Assembly: GCF_016938855.1 (NCBI RefSeq)
Contig: NZ_JAFHAP010000004.1
Coordinates: 310,001-374,000, forward strand
From: Polycladomyces zharkentensis
Lineage (GTDB): Bacteria; Bacillota; Bacilli; Thermoactinomycetales; JIR-001
DNA length: 64,000 nt
Direction of reading: 5' to 3'
A program made the position numbers and the translations under genes. The notes under the pieces are model-generated. The model did no database searches. It was given only the letters and a program-made list of their open reading frames with translations, and was not told the DNA's origin. This document shows, piece by piece, positions 25,457 to 36,564 of the stretch. Every line of letters begins with the position of its first letter. The stretch's first letter is position 1.

Positions 25457-27877
25457 TCATCTTGCCTCCGACATCATCGTTTCCACCGTCCAGCCGGCGG
25501 GACGAATCCGGATGGTCACCGCCCCGTGACGATCCGTCCGATACACGCGAATCCGATGGCTTTGCAAGCGGCGGATCACTTCCGGAGCCGGATGGCCGAA
25601 CCGATTATGCCGGCCGACCGAGATCACGGCGAAACCGGGACGGACTTGCGCAAGCCATGATTCTCCGGTTGATGTACGGCTTCCGTGATGGGCCACTTTC
25701 AGCACATCCACAGGTGGAAAGCGCCACTTCCCCATCAAGTCCGCTTCCGCCTCCTGCTCGATGTCACCCGTCATCAGCAAGCGGAAACGTTGGATCTGCA
25801 GCAAAAAAACAATGGAATCATTGTTGGTTCGTTCGTCGGTCGCGAGATGAGCAGGATCGGGATGGAGAAACTGCCATGCAACCCCCGGTTCCAGTGTCCA
25901 TGCCGTTCCGGGAGAAGGCGTGACGGTACGGGCACCTTGTTCGATCAATGTTCGCACCAATTTCCGTTCCGTCTCGGTACGGGGCGGGTGGGGATTGCGC
26001 AGGACGAAGCGAACAGGGAATTGTTCCGCCACTGTTTGCAAGCCTCCGATGTGATCCGTATCCCCATGCGTCATGATGAGGTAGTCGATCTGTCGAATGC
26101 CGCGAAAACGCAGATATGGAACCACCGTGTTCTCTCCCACGTCGTAGGAATATTGCCGCCGTTGCCACGACTTTTGCGGAAATGACGGCATTCCACCTCC
26201 GTCCACTACGATGACTTGTCCTTTCGGTGTCTCGATGACGGCACAATCCCCCTGCCCCACATCGAGAAAGGTGATGCGCGCCTCCATCCCCCCGTAAAAC
26301 GGATGATAGGAGTAGAAGATCAGACCCGTTAGCAACGCAAGCGAACACCAGCGATGCCGACGGGGATAAAGCGCGTTGCCCGTCCAAGCGTACAATGCGT
26401 ATACACATACCGCCGCGTATGCCGCACACCATATCCATGACGGCGGTGACCATGACGTCAACATTCCCGGTCCCGCGGAAAACCGTTCCAACAACCATAA
26501 CAGCCCTTTTGTCACCCAAGTGCATACCCAGGCAGGCACCGCTCCCAATACCGGTGCGATCCAGCCCAACATCAAGGAGAGGAGTGCCAAAGGGAACACC
26601 ACGCTACCGACAATCGGGACGACCCACAGGTTGACCCACCAAGAGCCAGTGGGAAAAGCATAAAAATAGACGATCATCACAGGAAATGATACCAGATGGG
26701 CGATCAATGTGACCGCCAACAATTGATTGCCACGCTTCCAAGGTAATGGAAACCGGCCACTGAGTGGTTCGACAGCCAACAGCAGCCCGAGGGTGATCAA
26801 ACAGGTGAGCTGAAACCCCGCCTCCAGGAGCTGATACGGATTCCACAACAGCATCATCCATCCTGCCAGAAACAAAAAGGACAGCCGGTCGTGCCACTTG
26901 CCGAAAACCGCGGCAACAAGGGTGAAACCGGCCATCATGCACGCCCGGACAACGGATGCTTCCGCCCCCGTCACCCATGCAAATATCGGCAACGATACCA
27001 TCGTGAGTCCGCCTGCCACTTCACGCGTCAAGCGCAATCGGGTCAACAAACCGTACACGCCCGCGACGAAGACGGCCACATTCATCCCGGAAATGGCCAA
27101 CAAATGCGTCAGTCCCCATTGGGCAAACAGGCGGTCTACCTCCTCCGGCACTGCTTTCCTCTCTCCCAGCACCAATCCGCGAATCAGACCGGAAATCTCC
27201 GCAGGATACAGTTGTGCCAGCGTTTCGCCGCCACTTTGCCGAATCCGGTCTGCCCATGCGAATACATGCCATGGAGGCGGTTGTTCCGCCGACACCCCGT
27301 GAAGCCCGTCAGTCGACGCAATCCAATGCACAAATTGACGGCGATAAAACGATCGTGCATCAAAACCGCCTGGATTTCGCGCCGGTTCCGGTCGAGTCAA
27401 CCGTACACCGTCCACCGACAGCCGCGTCCCGCTTGTCCAATCGCGAATCGTCCGCAACTCCGTCGGTGATTGCACTCGCAGACGAAACCACACTTTTTCG
27501 TCTTCCAAGCGCCGAACGGCACCATCCACCTCTATCCATCGGACTTTCACCATACAGGTGAGCTGATCTCCATCCACCTCAGGGGCGGACTGGATAACCC
27601 CATACATCTTGATGCCAACGTGATCGGCCAACCGATCATCGATAGACGAGACATTGCGGGCATCCACCCAGGACGTATAGGCGGCTCCGACAAAAAAAGA
27701 GAGCAGCGTGCATGTTGCCGTCCACATCCGCCAACGCCACAGGCACACCCATCCTCCCCCCATCCCGACAACAACCGCCCCGAACAACCACCATCCACCG
27801 TACCCGCTTCCCCATGCCAATGCAACGCCGATGCCTCCCATCCATCCGCCCGCCAACCAACTCACCGGAGCCTTCAT
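25457..27877 (-). CDS. comEC: ComEC/Rec2 competence DNA channel
   Basis: An 806-residue polytopic protein: an N-terminal OB-like domain, the Competence membrane region (LTHLLAISGMNVAVFVAGVY), and a C-terminal metallo-beta-lactamase-like domain (ARITFLDVGQGDCAVIETPK, MTHGDTDHIGG, KVAHHGSRTS). It forms the inner-membrane channel for transforming DNA, and the C-terminal domain may degrade one strand. ATG at 27877 (MKAPVSWL) has GGAGG five bases away. In Bacillus it follows comEA-comEB; here comEA is 10 kb away and comEB is absent. Confidence 0.95.
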   Translation of the reverse strand: MKAPVSWLAGGWMGGIGVALAWGSGYGGWWLFGAVVVGMGGGWVCLWRWRMWTATCTLLSFFVGAAYTSWVDARNVSSIDDRLADHVGIKMYGVIQSAPEVDGDQLTCMVKVRWIEVDGAVRRLEDEKVWFRLRVQSPTELRTIRDWTSGTRLSVDGVRLTRPEPARNPGGFDARSFYRRQFVHWIASTDGLHGVSAEQPPPWHVFAWADRIRQSGGETLAQLYPAEISGLIRGLVLGERKAVPEEVDRLFAQWGLTHLLAISGMNVAVFVAGVYGLLTRLRLTREVAGGLTMVSLPIFAWVTGAEASVVRACMMAGFTLVAAVFGKWHDRLSFLFLAGWMMLLWNPYQLLEAGFQLTCLITLGLLLAVEPLSGRFPLPWKRGNQLLAVTLIAHLVSFPVMIVYFYAFPTGSWWVNLWVVPIVGSVVFPLALLSLMLGWIAPVLGAVPAWVCTWVTKGLLWLLERFSAGPGMLTSWSPPSWIWCAAYAAVCVYALYAWTGNALYPRRHRWCSLALLTGLIFYSYHPFYGGMEARITFLDVGQGDCAVIETPKGQVIVVDGGGMPSFPQKSWQRRQYSYDVGENTVVPYLRFRGIRQIDYLIMTHGDTDHIGGLQTVAEQFPVRFVLRNPHPPRTETERKLVRTLIEQGARTVTPSPGTAWTLEPGVAWQFLHPDPAHLATDERTNNDSIVFLLQIQRFRLLMTGDIEQEAEADLMGKWRFPPVDVLKVAHHGSRTSTGESWLAQVRPGFAVISVGRHNRFGHPAPEVIRRLQSHRIRVYRTDRHGAVTIRIRPAGWTVETMMSEAR

Positions 27878-28055
27878 AACAACCTCCATAAAAGGGATGA
27901 AATGGTATATCCTTTCCGCAAATTCCGACAGAATCCCTCCATGTTCGACAAAAACTGTCGCCATTTTGCTACGGCCGGTTGTCAAACCTTGATTGACAGG
28001 TTCCGGTAATCGTATTAGAATGCTAATCATGACAAAACCTAATCATCAACAGTTT

Positions 28056-28193
28056 CACACTTCGAGCGCTGAATCCGTACAGGAACGGGGGAACCAATTT
28101 TTTGGGGTGAATCCGGTGCCATCACCGGTAGGGTCACTCTCACGGACCCGAATCCGTCAGCTAACCTCGTAAGCGTGCTGAGAGGGAAGTGTG
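28056..28193 (+). promoter_or_regulatory. c-di-AMP riboswitch (ydaO/yuaA type) of kimA
   Basis: P1 is CACACTTC (28056) with GAAGTGTG (28186). Inside are GCGCTGAATCCGTAC, GGGGAACCA, GGGGTGAATCC and GAATCCGTCAGCTAACCTCG, the conserved ydaO aptamer segments. High c-di-AMP should favour the terminator that follows. Confidence 0.95.
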
Positions 28194-28212
28194 CTTCTTC
28201 ACATGACCAAAA

Positions 28213-28244
28213 GTCATTGAAGTGGGCACTTCAATGGCTTTTTT
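28213..28244 (+). terminator. Riboswitch-controlled terminator
   Basis: A stem of CATTGAAGTG with CACTTCAATG, then six T, between the aptamer and kimA. Confidence 0.9.
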
Positions 28245-28288
28245 GCGTTTTAAACAAAAACGGAATTTATCTGGGGAAGGTGTATGTG

Positions 28289-30109
28289 ATGTTGTCCTCA
28301 CTGAAACGCTTGATCATCGGGCGCCCGCTTCGTACTGAGCAACTGCAGGAAGAAAAACTGCCGATTTGGAAAGCGCTCCCTATCTTATCATCGGACGCGC
28401 TGTCGTCAGTCGCCTACGGTACGGAGCAGATCCTGCATGTACTCGCCCCGATCGGCGTGCTGGCGCTTTGGTATTCATTGCCCATATCCGGCGCGATTAT
28501 CGGTTTGTTGACACTGCTCATCCTTTCCTATCGGCAAATCATCCACGAATACCCCGGAGGGGGCGGTGCCTACATCGTTTCAACAGACAACCTGGGTTGG
28601 TTTGCCGGGTTAATCGCCGGTGCGTCGTTGTTGATCGACTATACACTGACAGTGGCAGTCAGTGTTTCAGCCGGTACGGACGCGATCACTTCGGCATTTC
28701 CGGTTTTGCACAATCACAGTACGCTCATTTCCGTATTCTTCGTCCTTCTCCTCATGATCCTCAACTTGCGGGGTTTACGCGAATCCGGAACGATTTTCTC
28801 ATTCCCCACCTACCTGTTTATCCTGGGCATGCTGGGTCTGGTGCTCGTAGGGTTGGGCAATGTGGCGGTCCATGGGATTCCTGCCGACGTCCCACCGGTG
28901 ACACACACCTTTCCGGTCGGTCTCACTTGGTTCTTATTGTTGCGAGCGTTCTCGTCCGGATGCTCTGCATTGACCGGCGTCGAAGCCATCTCCAACGCCA
29001 CTCCCGCCTTCCGGAAACCGGAGACGAAAAATGCGGCGCGTACATTGGCGCTTCTGGGATTATTGCTGGCCGTGTTGTTCGGCGGGACCAGCATGTTGGC
29101 ATATCTGTATCACATCACGCCCAGTCCGACAGAGACGGTGCTTTCCCAAATCGCTGAAGAGACCTTCGGCAGAACGCTTCCGTATTATTACATCCAGGGG
29201 ACTACCGCGCTGATCCTGATTCTGGCCGCCAACACCGCCTTTGCAGGCTTCCCGCTGTTGGCCTCCATTATGGCCAAGGACAAATTTATGCCGCGGATGT
29301 TTGCTTCCCGCGGAGACCGGCTCAATTTCTCCAACGGCATCATCGTGTTGGCCTTGGCCGCAATCGGGTTGATCGTGGCGTTTGAAGGAGAAGTGGAACG
29401 GTTAATCCCCTTGTATGCGATCGGTGTCTTTTTATCGTTCACCTTGTCCCAAACCGGGATGGTGGTTCGCAGGTGGAAGCAGCGCAACCCGGGCTGGATG
29501 CGCAAATTGGCGATCAACGCCGCGGGTGCGGTCGTCTCGTTCATCGTCCTGCTGATTTTCGCCGTCACCAAATTTACGGAAGGCGCTTGGATCGTGGTAT
29601 TGGTGATACCGGTGTTCATCTTCGCCTTTTATCAAGTTCGGAAACACTATGAGGCTGTCGCGGAAGAGTTGCGCATCGACATCGCCACCGACAAACCGGA
29701 AAAGAAAGATCATGTGATTATCATCCCTGTCGGGGGTATCAGCCGCGTCGTTCGCAACACGATCGCCTACGCCAAGACGATCGGGGATGACGTGGTGGCA
29801 ATCCACGTGGCCTTCACCGAGGAAGATGCGGAGAAGATGGAGAAAAAGTGGGAGCAATGGAATCCCGGCGTCCGCCTCGTTGTCACCCGTTCCCGTTTCC
29901 GAAGCGTCAACGGCCCCGTGCTGAGGTTCATCGACATGGTCCAGGAACGGGTAGGCGACAACCTGATTACCGTCCTGATCCCTGAATTCATCCCCCGCAG
30001 GTGGTGGCAGCGCTTTTTGCACAACCAATCCGCGCTGTGGCTGCGTTTCCTGCTGTTGTTGAGAAAAGATGTCATCGTCTCCACAGTGCCGTTCCATTTG
30101 CGCAAATGA
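28289..30109 (+). CDS. kimA: High-affinity potassium importer KimA
   Basis: A 606-residue APC-family transporter with about 12 membrane helices (LSSDALSSVAYGTEQIL, YPGGGGAYIVS) and a C-terminal cytosolic domain from about residue 475. Length and sequence match KimA (YdaO) of Bacillus, which takes up K+ with H+ and is inhibited by c-di-AMP. The c-di-AMP riboswitch directly upstream supports this. ATG 28289 starts at the conserved MLSSLKRLIIGRP; an in-frame extension would enter the riboswitch. Confidence 0.95.
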   Translation: MLSSLKRLIIGRPLRTEQLQEEKLPIWKALPILSSDALSSVAYGTEQILHVLAPIGVLALWYSLPISGAIIGLLTLLILSYRQIIHEYPGGGGAYIVSTDNLGWFAGLIAGASLLIDYTLTVAVSVSAGTDAITSAFPVLHNHSTLISVFFVLLLMILNLRGLRESGTIFSFPTYLFILGMLGLVLVGLGNVAVHGIPADVPPVTHTFPVGLTWFLLLRAFSSGCSALTGVEAISNATPAFRKPETKNAARTLALLGLLLAVLFGGTSMLAYLYHITPSPTETVLSQIAEETFGRTLPYYYIQGTTALILILAANTAFAGFPLLASIMAKDKFMPRMFASRGDRLNFSNGIIVLALAAIGLIVAFEGEVERLIPLYAIGVFLSFTLSQTGMVVRRWKQRNPGWMRKLAINAAGAVVSFIVLLIFAVTKFTEGAWIVVLVIPVFIFAFYQVRKHYEAVAEELRIDIATDKPEKKDHVIIIPVGGISRVVRNTIAYAKTIGDDVVAIHVAFTEEDAEKMEKKWEQWNPGVRLVVTRSRFRSVNGPVLRFIDMVQERVGDNLITVLIPEFIPRRWWQRFLHNQSALWLRFLLLLRKDVIVSTVPFHLRK

Positions 30110-30119
30110 AACCATCAAG

Positions 30120-30154
30120 AAAGCCCGACCTGTCATCGACGCAGGTTGGGCTTT
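30120..30154. terminator. Bidirectional terminator after kimA
   Basis: AAAGCCCGACCTG, nine bases, CAGGTTGGGCTTT. It serves kimA and the convergent small gene at 30160. Confidence 0.85.
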
Positions 30155-30159
30155 GCTTA

Positions 30160-30321
30160 TTACGCCGGATGGATGGCTCCGTCTCCCACCGTCACTTCCG
30201 GCACGTTTTCTCCGGCAGACTGAAGGAACTTTTGCCTCCACTCTTTTTGAGCCTCTTGCTTCCGCCGCTTTTCATGGCAATGGACCTGTTGGTCAAACTT
30301 TTCGATCGCGGGATATGGCAT
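30160..30321 (-). CDS. 53-residue hypothetical protein
   Basis: ATG 30321 reads MPYPAIEKFDQQVHCHEKRR then a charged helical stretch to a TAA directly before the terminator. It overlaps the end of the GNAT gene by 29 bases, suggesting translational coupling. I do not recognise the family. Its fit between the gene and the terminator argues for real coding. Confidence 0.45.
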   Translation of the reverse strand: MPYPAIEKFDQQVHCHEKRRKQEAQKEWRQKFLQSAGENVPEVTVGDGAIHPA

Positions 30322-30805
30322 ATACATCAATGGATTTATTCCATTTTTTTATGCTTCCGGACAGCTTCATTCCCAGTCTTTGAGCAACTCGTACTGAAGG
30401 TGCATTGGAAGGATCGATGAGTGAGATCAATCTCGGTGAATCTAAATGTTTGAAGCCCCAGTCGCGACATCCTTTCGCCGCTTCAGTAGCAAATCCTTGT
30501 CCCCAATAATCCCTTGCGAACAAATACCCGATTTCGATTTCAGGTTGTCCGTTTACTTCCTGGGGGACTAAACCGCATTGGCCAACAAATACACCATCAT
30601 TTTTTCGCTCAACAATCCACAGCCCGATTCCAAACTGATCGTAGTTGGACTGTGTCCATTTGATCCACTTCATCGTTTCGTCGAAAGTCTTCGTGCCAGG
30701 ATAAAAAGACATGGCTATTGGATCTGAAAAAATTTTCAGTAAGTTTTCGGCATCATCCATCGTCATCTTGCGTAATCTGAGTCTTTCTGTCTCCAAGATG
30801 TTCAT
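30293..30805 (-). CDS. GNAT family N-acetyltransferase (RimJ/RimL type)
   Basis: A 170-residue acetyltransferase beginning MNILETERLRLRKMTMDDA. The acetyl-CoA motif is in the YWGQGFATEAAKG region, and GYLF..DYWG is typical of the Acetyltransf_3 group. The substrate is unknown. ATG 30805 follows AGGGGGAAG. Its A/T-rich codon use is lighter in GC than neighbouring genes, so recent acquisition is possible. Confidence 0.85.
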   Translation of the reverse strand: MNILETERLRLRKMTMDDAENLLKIFSDPIAMSFYPGTKTFDETMKWIKWTQSNYDQFGIGLWIVERKNDGVFVGQCGLVPQEVNGQPEIEIGYLFARDYWGQGFATEAAKGCRDWGFKHLDSPRLISLIDPSNAPSVRVAQRLGMKLSGSIKKWNKSIDVYAISRDRKV

Positions 30806-31027
30806 GATCTTCCCCCTGAAGAAAAAATGCCGGTATCTCCAACGCCAGTCCTCAATATCCCCTACCCTTGGTGACAGCTTTGCCGGTATGGCCCCTATGG
30901 GAATGACAGGAAGAGGGAGATGAGCCATTCCCCGGTTCATTGTCCGACCGCCGTAATTCATGTTCGGGTCCCCTTTTCAAGTTGTCACCGTCACTTTTAT
31001 TCCCCGCCGGCAATCGTCCTTCCTCCC

Positions 31028-31061
31028 AAAAAAGAAACACTCCTTTCAAAAGAAAGGAGTG
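31028..31061 (-). terminator. dcd terminator
   Basis: On the minus strand GCACTCCTTTC, loop, GAAAGGAGTG, then TTTCTTTTTT. Confidence 0.85.
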
Positions 31062-31070
31062 CGGCTCCCA

Positions 31071-31628
31071 TCAAACCCTGGGCAAGGTGATTCCCCGTTG
31101 ATGTTGGTATTTTCCCTGTTTGGCCCGGTACGACACCTCACACGCCTCATCGCTTTCGAAGAACAGCACTTGGCAAAGTCCCTCGTTGGCGTAGATTTTG
31201 GCGGGAAGCGGCGTCGTATTGGAAATTTCCAGCGTAACGTGTCCCTCCCATCCCGGCTCGAACGGGGTCACATTGGTGATGATTCCGCACCGGGCGTATG
31301 TTGATTTGCCCACACAAACGGCCAGCACGTTTTCCGGGATGCGAAAATACTCTACCGACCGAGCCAATGCAAACGAGTTGGGCGGGATGATGCAAACATC
31401 TCCCTTAAAGTCGATGAAAGAGTTGGAATCGATCTGTTTCGGATCGATGATGGTGTTCAGCGCGTTATGGAAAATCTTGAATTCATCGGCCACACGCAGA
31501 TCGTACCCGTAACTGCTCAGGCCGAAACTGACGGCTTCTCCCTTACCGACGTTCCGGTCAATGAACGGCTCGATCATGCCGTGTTCCAAAGCCATTTTTC
31601 GAATCCACTTGTCCGATTTGATCGTCAT
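31071..31628 (-). CDS. dcd: dCTP deaminase
   Basis: A 185-residue trimeric deaminase of the Dcd/dUTPase fold: [16 protein letters not shown], the catalytic region [10 protein letters not shown], and [22 protein letters not shown]. It makes dUTP from dCTP for thymidylate synthesis. ATG at 31628 has AAAGGAG about 11 bases upstream. Monocistronic with its own terminator. Confidence 0.95.
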   Translation of the reverse strand: MTIKSDKWIRKMALEHGMIEPFIDRNVGKGEAVSFGLSSYGYDLRVADEFKIFHNALNTIIDPKQIDSNSFIDFKGDVCIIPPNSFALARSVEYFRIPENVLAVCVGKSTYARCGIITNVTPFEPGWEGHVTLEISNTTPLPAKIYANEGLCQVLFFESDEACEVSYRAKQGKYQHQRGITLPRV

Positions 31629-32093
31629 TTCCCATACGACTCCTTTTCTCCCATTTCATAGATTCCCGACTGCATTCCAACCGATATGATACGACAGACA
31701 ATCACGATTGCAAAGAGACCGGGGCAGGAAAACGGCAAAAAACAATAGCCGTTGTATCAGGGTGTCTCTATTCTACCATATTTGATGTAGAAAAAAGGAT
31801 CATCCGGGACAATCATCCTCAAACACAAAAATCCGGTCAAGTATTCCCTTGACCGGTGAGACTGCCGACCCATTTGATCCATTCACGGTTCCGGGTGCCG
31901 TTCTCTCTCCCGCTCCTGAATCGCAGCGCACTCATGGCAGCGAGTTCGAATTTCCCGTCGTGCGGAACAGAGACGGAAAACAGGAGTCCGCGGACTTTGC
32001 CGGCAACGATCCTTGCCGGTATGAACGGTTATCGTTCGCCGAAGACGGCTGTGCGCTTTCACTGCGTTTTTGTCAACAACCTCAACCGGTTCA
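31629..32093 (+). other. Gap between dcd and the met genes
   Basis: Contains one clear terminator on the minus strand for the met genes: CCGGTCAAG, six bases, CTTGACCGG (31833-31856), then TTTTTG. The remaining 230 bases next to metC (31857-32093) hold no gene or repeat that I can identify. Confidence 0.6.
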
Positions 32094-33257
32094 TCACCGG
32101 TTGGAAGCGACTGAGACCGTTCGGATCGACAATGCCTGATCCAAATCGTTCAACAGGTCATCCACATCCTCCAATCCGACGGACAGCCGGAGCAATCCGT
32201 CGGTGATCCCATGTTGCTCCCGTACATGTTGCGGCATGGCAGCATGGGACATCTTGGCCGGATAGGAGAGGATGCTTTCCACCGCACCCAGGCTGACCGC
32301 CACGATGGGGAGACGTACGCGACTCAGCACCTCCCGCGCCCGTTCTCCTGATCCGACGTCAAACGACAGCACCGCACCGTGTCCGCTGGATTGTTGACAT
32401 TGCAAACGATGGCCGGGGTGTGAGGGAAGCCCCGTGTAATACACCCGTTGTACTTCGGGGTGATTCGCCAACGCACGGGCGATCGTTTCCGCGGAACGGG
32501 TGGCAGTGTCCATCCGGGTTTTGAGCGTTTTGATTCCCCTGAGAACCAACCAGGCATCCTGCACACCCAACACCGCACCGATCGCGTTTTGCAGGAAGCC
32601 GATCCGTTCGGCCAAGTCCGGATCTTTTACGGCCACCAAACCGGCCACGACGTCACTGTGCCCACCAATGAATTTGGTCGCACTGTGAATGACGATGTCT
32701 GCCCCCAACAACAAAGGATTTTGATAGACCGGACTCAAAAACGTATTGTCCACCATCAGCAGCGCACCGTGACGGCGGGCAATCTCCGCCGTACCGGCAA
32801 TATCCGTCACCTTGAGGGTGGGGTTGGAAGGCGTTTCGATGTAAATTCCCTTGGTGTTGGGACGGATCGCCGCCTCCACCCGGTTCAGATCGGTCGTGTC
32901 GACAAAGTCAACCGTAATGCCCAATCGGGGCAACACTTCGGCCATCACCCGATAAGTGCCACCGTACAAGTCCTGGGAAGCCACGAGATGGTCCCCGCTG
33001 GAAAACAGCAGCAATACGGTGGAGACGGCCGCCATTCCTGACGAAAAGGCGAATCCGCGGGAGCCGCTCTCCAGCTCGGCGATGGTCTTCTCCAACGCTT
33101 CCCGCGTGGGATTGCCCGACCGCGCGTAATCGTACCGTCCCGGTTGATCCAAATCAAACTGGTGATAGGTGGATGCGAGATACATGGGTATACTGGCCGC
33201 CCCCGTCCGGGGGCAAATCTCGTTACCATTGTGGAGCAATCGGGTCGCGAACTTCAT
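32094..33257 (-). CDS. metC: Cystathionine beta-lyase (MetC)
   Basis: A 387-residue PLP enzyme of the Cys/Met metabolism family with SSGMAAVSTVLLLFSSGDH, the PLP lysine in [14 protein letters not shown], and SLGAVESILSYPAKMSHAAM. It starts inside metI, overlapping by 35 bases, as in the Bacillus metI-metC pair, so it probably cleaves cystathionine to homocysteine. A cystathionine gamma-lyase activity cannot be excluded from sequence alone. Confidence 0.85.
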   Translation of the reverse strand: MKFATRLLHNGNEICPRTGAASIPMYLASTYHQFDLDQPGRYDYARSGNPTREALEKTIAELESGSRGFAFSSGMAAVSTVLLLFSSGDHLVASQDLYGGTYRVMAEVLPRLGITVDFVDTTDLNRVEAAIRPNTKGIYIETPSNPTLKVTDIAGTAEIARRHGALLMVDNTFLSPVYQNPLLLGADIVIHSATKFIGGHSDVVAGLVAVKDPDLAERIGFLQNAIGAVLGVQDAWLVLRGIKTLKTRMDTATRSAETIARALANHPEVQRVYYTGLPSHPGHRLQCQQSSGHGAVLSFDVGSGERAREVLSRVRLPIVAVSLGAVESILSYPAKMSHAAMPQHVREQHGITDGLLRLSVGLEDVDDLLNDLDQALSIRTVSVASNR

Positions 33258-34419
33258 CCCGTTTTTCCTCCTTCCATACCCGTTCCGCCTGATCGAGCGC
33301 CTGCGCCAGATCAGCGATCAGGTCATCCACATACTCGATCCCGACCGACAGCCGAAGCAGACGATCGCACACCCCGACTTTGCGTCGCGTTTCTTCCGGG
33401 ATGTCGGCATGTGTTTGCGTGTGCGGATACGTGATGAGCGTTTCCACTCCGCCCAGGCTCTCCGCAAACGCGATCAACCGCAACGAAGACAAGAGCGGCC
33501 CCACCAATGCGGGCGATTTCACGCGGAACGACAACATGCCGCCGCCCCCGTCGGCTTGTTTGGTCTGTACTTCCCACGTCTCCGACTGCAACGCGGGATA
33601 GAACACTTCATCCACCAGCGGGTGCTGACGGAGGAAATGGGCCAATTGATAAGCGTTTTCCTGATGCTTCTCCATCCTCAGCGCCAACGTCTTCATCCCG
33701 CGAAGCAACAACCATGAATCCTGCGGTCCCAGCACGGCGCCGATCGCGTTGTGCAGCCCCGCCATCCGTTCGCTCAACTCGTCTCCCTTGGTCACAATCA
33801 AGCCAGCCAATACATCATTGTGTCCGCCCAAATATTTGGTCGCACTGTGAATGACGATATCCGCCCCGCACTCGATCGGACGCTGGAAATACGGCGTCAT
33901 AAACGTGTTGTCGACAATCGTGATCAAACCGTGACATCGCGCGATTTCACAGACAGCACGCAAATCGGTTACCTGCAACAGGGGATTGGTGGGCGTCTCG
34001 ACGAAAAAGGCGCGCGTTTCCGGACGGATGGTTGCCTTTACTTCGTCCAGACGGCGGAAATCGACATAGCTGAAAGAAAGACCATACCGTGTCATCAACG
34101 ATTCAAACAGCCGGTACGTTCCTCCATACAAATCGAGCGAAACGATCAAATGATCCCCCCGCGCAAACAATCCCATGACCGTTTGCACGGCGGCCATCCC
34201 CGAGCTGCATGCGAATCCGGCCGTCCCACCCTCCAGACGGGCGATCGCTTCTTCCAACACCGCCCTGGTCGGGTTGGCGGTCCGGGTGTAATCATATCCC
34301 GTGCTTTGGCCCAATCCCGCATGTCGATAGGTTGTCGAATAATACACCGGATAACTGATCGCCCCGGTGTTGGTCTCTTTGTTTGAACCCAGCTGGGCCA
34401 GTTGTGTCTCAATCCGCAT
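33223..34419 (-). CDS. metI: Cystathionine gamma-synthase / O-acetylhomoserine sulfhydrylase (MetI)
   Basis: A 398-residue PLP enzyme of the same fold: SSGMAAVQTVMGLFARGDH, the lysine in VIHSATKYLGGHND, and SLGGVETLITYPHTQTHADI. Paired with metC it should join O-acetylhomoserine with cysteine. ATG 34419 follows AGGGGGAAC; an upstream in-frame ATG adds 17 non-homologous residues. Read-through from the SAM-controlled metY transcript is likely, because no separate SAM riboswitch precedes metI. Confidence 0.88.
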   Translation of the reverse strand: MRIETQLAQLGSNKETNTGAISYPVYYSTTYRHAGLGQSTGYDYTRTANPTRAVLEEAIARLEGGTAGFACSSGMAAVQTVMGLFARGDHLIVSLDLYGGTYRLFESLMTRYGLSFSYVDFRRLDEVKATIRPETRAFFVETPTNPLLQVTDLRAVCEIARCHGLITIVDNTFMTPYFQRPIECGADIVIHSATKYLGGHNDVLAGLIVTKGDELSERMAGLHNAIGAVLGPQDSWLLLRGMKTLALRMEKHQENAYQLAHFLRQHPLVDEVFYPALQSETWEVQTKQADGGGGMLSFRVKSPALVGPLLSSLRLIAFAESLGGVETLITYPHTQTHADIPEETRRKVGVCDRLLRLSVGIEYVDDLIADLAQALDQAERVWKEEKRDEVRDPIAPQW

Positions 34420-34561
34420 GCCATTGTTCCCCCTATTCCCATAACCGTACGGAAAGTCTATTTCGGTCATATCGTTTACACAGACGGAGACGTGCTTTCC
34501 CGCTTGTCCCGTCCGGAAAACACGTCCCCTGATTCATCCCGTCATCATCGCTTCGCCCGAA

Positions 34562-34630
34562 TCACCGTCTCTCTTCTCCCTCTGCAATCCGCGATGGCGA
34601 CATCCAATGAGCCGGCTCATCGGTTGTCAT
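34562..34630 (-). CDS. 22-residue leader ORF between metY and metI
   Basis: GGAGGAGGA, six bases, then ATG and a frame reading MTTDEPAHWMSPSRIAEGEE and two arginines to TGA. The strong ribosome site is the only support. A hairpin GACGTG..CACGTC (34491-34530 region) follows. It may be a leader peptide or chance. Confidence 0.25.
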   Translation of the reverse strand: MTTDEPAHWMSPSRIAEGEERR

Positions 34631-34717
34631 GCCAAATCCTCCTCCAGGAGCGATCGATGACGGGATTTCCTTGAGAGACCGGTTTTCATCCTCCAATTCA
34701 TTTAAATGGTCCTGACA

Positions 34718-36115
<1,398 letters not shown>

Positions 36116-36184
36116 TCAGAAGGGCACGCCTGCCAAAAGCCGCCTTTCCGATTGGTGACGGAAGCCTGCAACAGTGGAATGAAA

Positions 36185-36353
36185 AAGCCTCTTCTCCGAT
36201 AAGAGAAGAGGCTTTGGATACGCCAGCTCTCCTCTCTTATCTCTCGGAAACCGTTGGCGGCGGTTTCCGCAGGAATTGGCACCTTCCGGTTCGTACAGAC
36301 CGGGGTTGCCGGGTTTCATCGGGCCAGTCCCTCCACCACTCTCGATAAGAGAT
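36185..36353 (-). promoter_or_regulatory. SAM-I (S-box) riboswitch of metY
   Basis: On the minus strand: CTCTTATCGAGAG (P1), GGAGGGACTGGCCC, GATGAAACCCGGCAACC, GGTGCCAATTCC and AGAGATAAGAG, then the terminator AAGCCTCTTCTC/GAGAAGAGGCTT with TTTTTC. SAM binding should stop transcription. Confidence 0.97.
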
Positions 36354-36399
36354 TCCAAATCCGATTCAATTGTATCGACAATCAGAAAACTTGTTTTTC

Positions 36400-36428
36400 A
36401 TTATACCGGTCTCTCATGTCGCCGTCAA
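36400..36428 (-). promoter_or_regulatory. Promoter of the metY riboswitch transcript
   Basis: TTGACG, 17 bases, TATAAT on the minus strand. Confidence 0.85.
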
Positions 36429-36564
36429 CCGCTTTTTAAAGAAAATGTTCCGTCATTGATTCCGTTCCGAATTCCATCTAAAATGGTGATAGATTGCTCA
36501 TTTTCGGGTCAGGGCGTGTTGATATGCGCCCACACATCAAATTTATTCATCCAAGGAGGCCATC

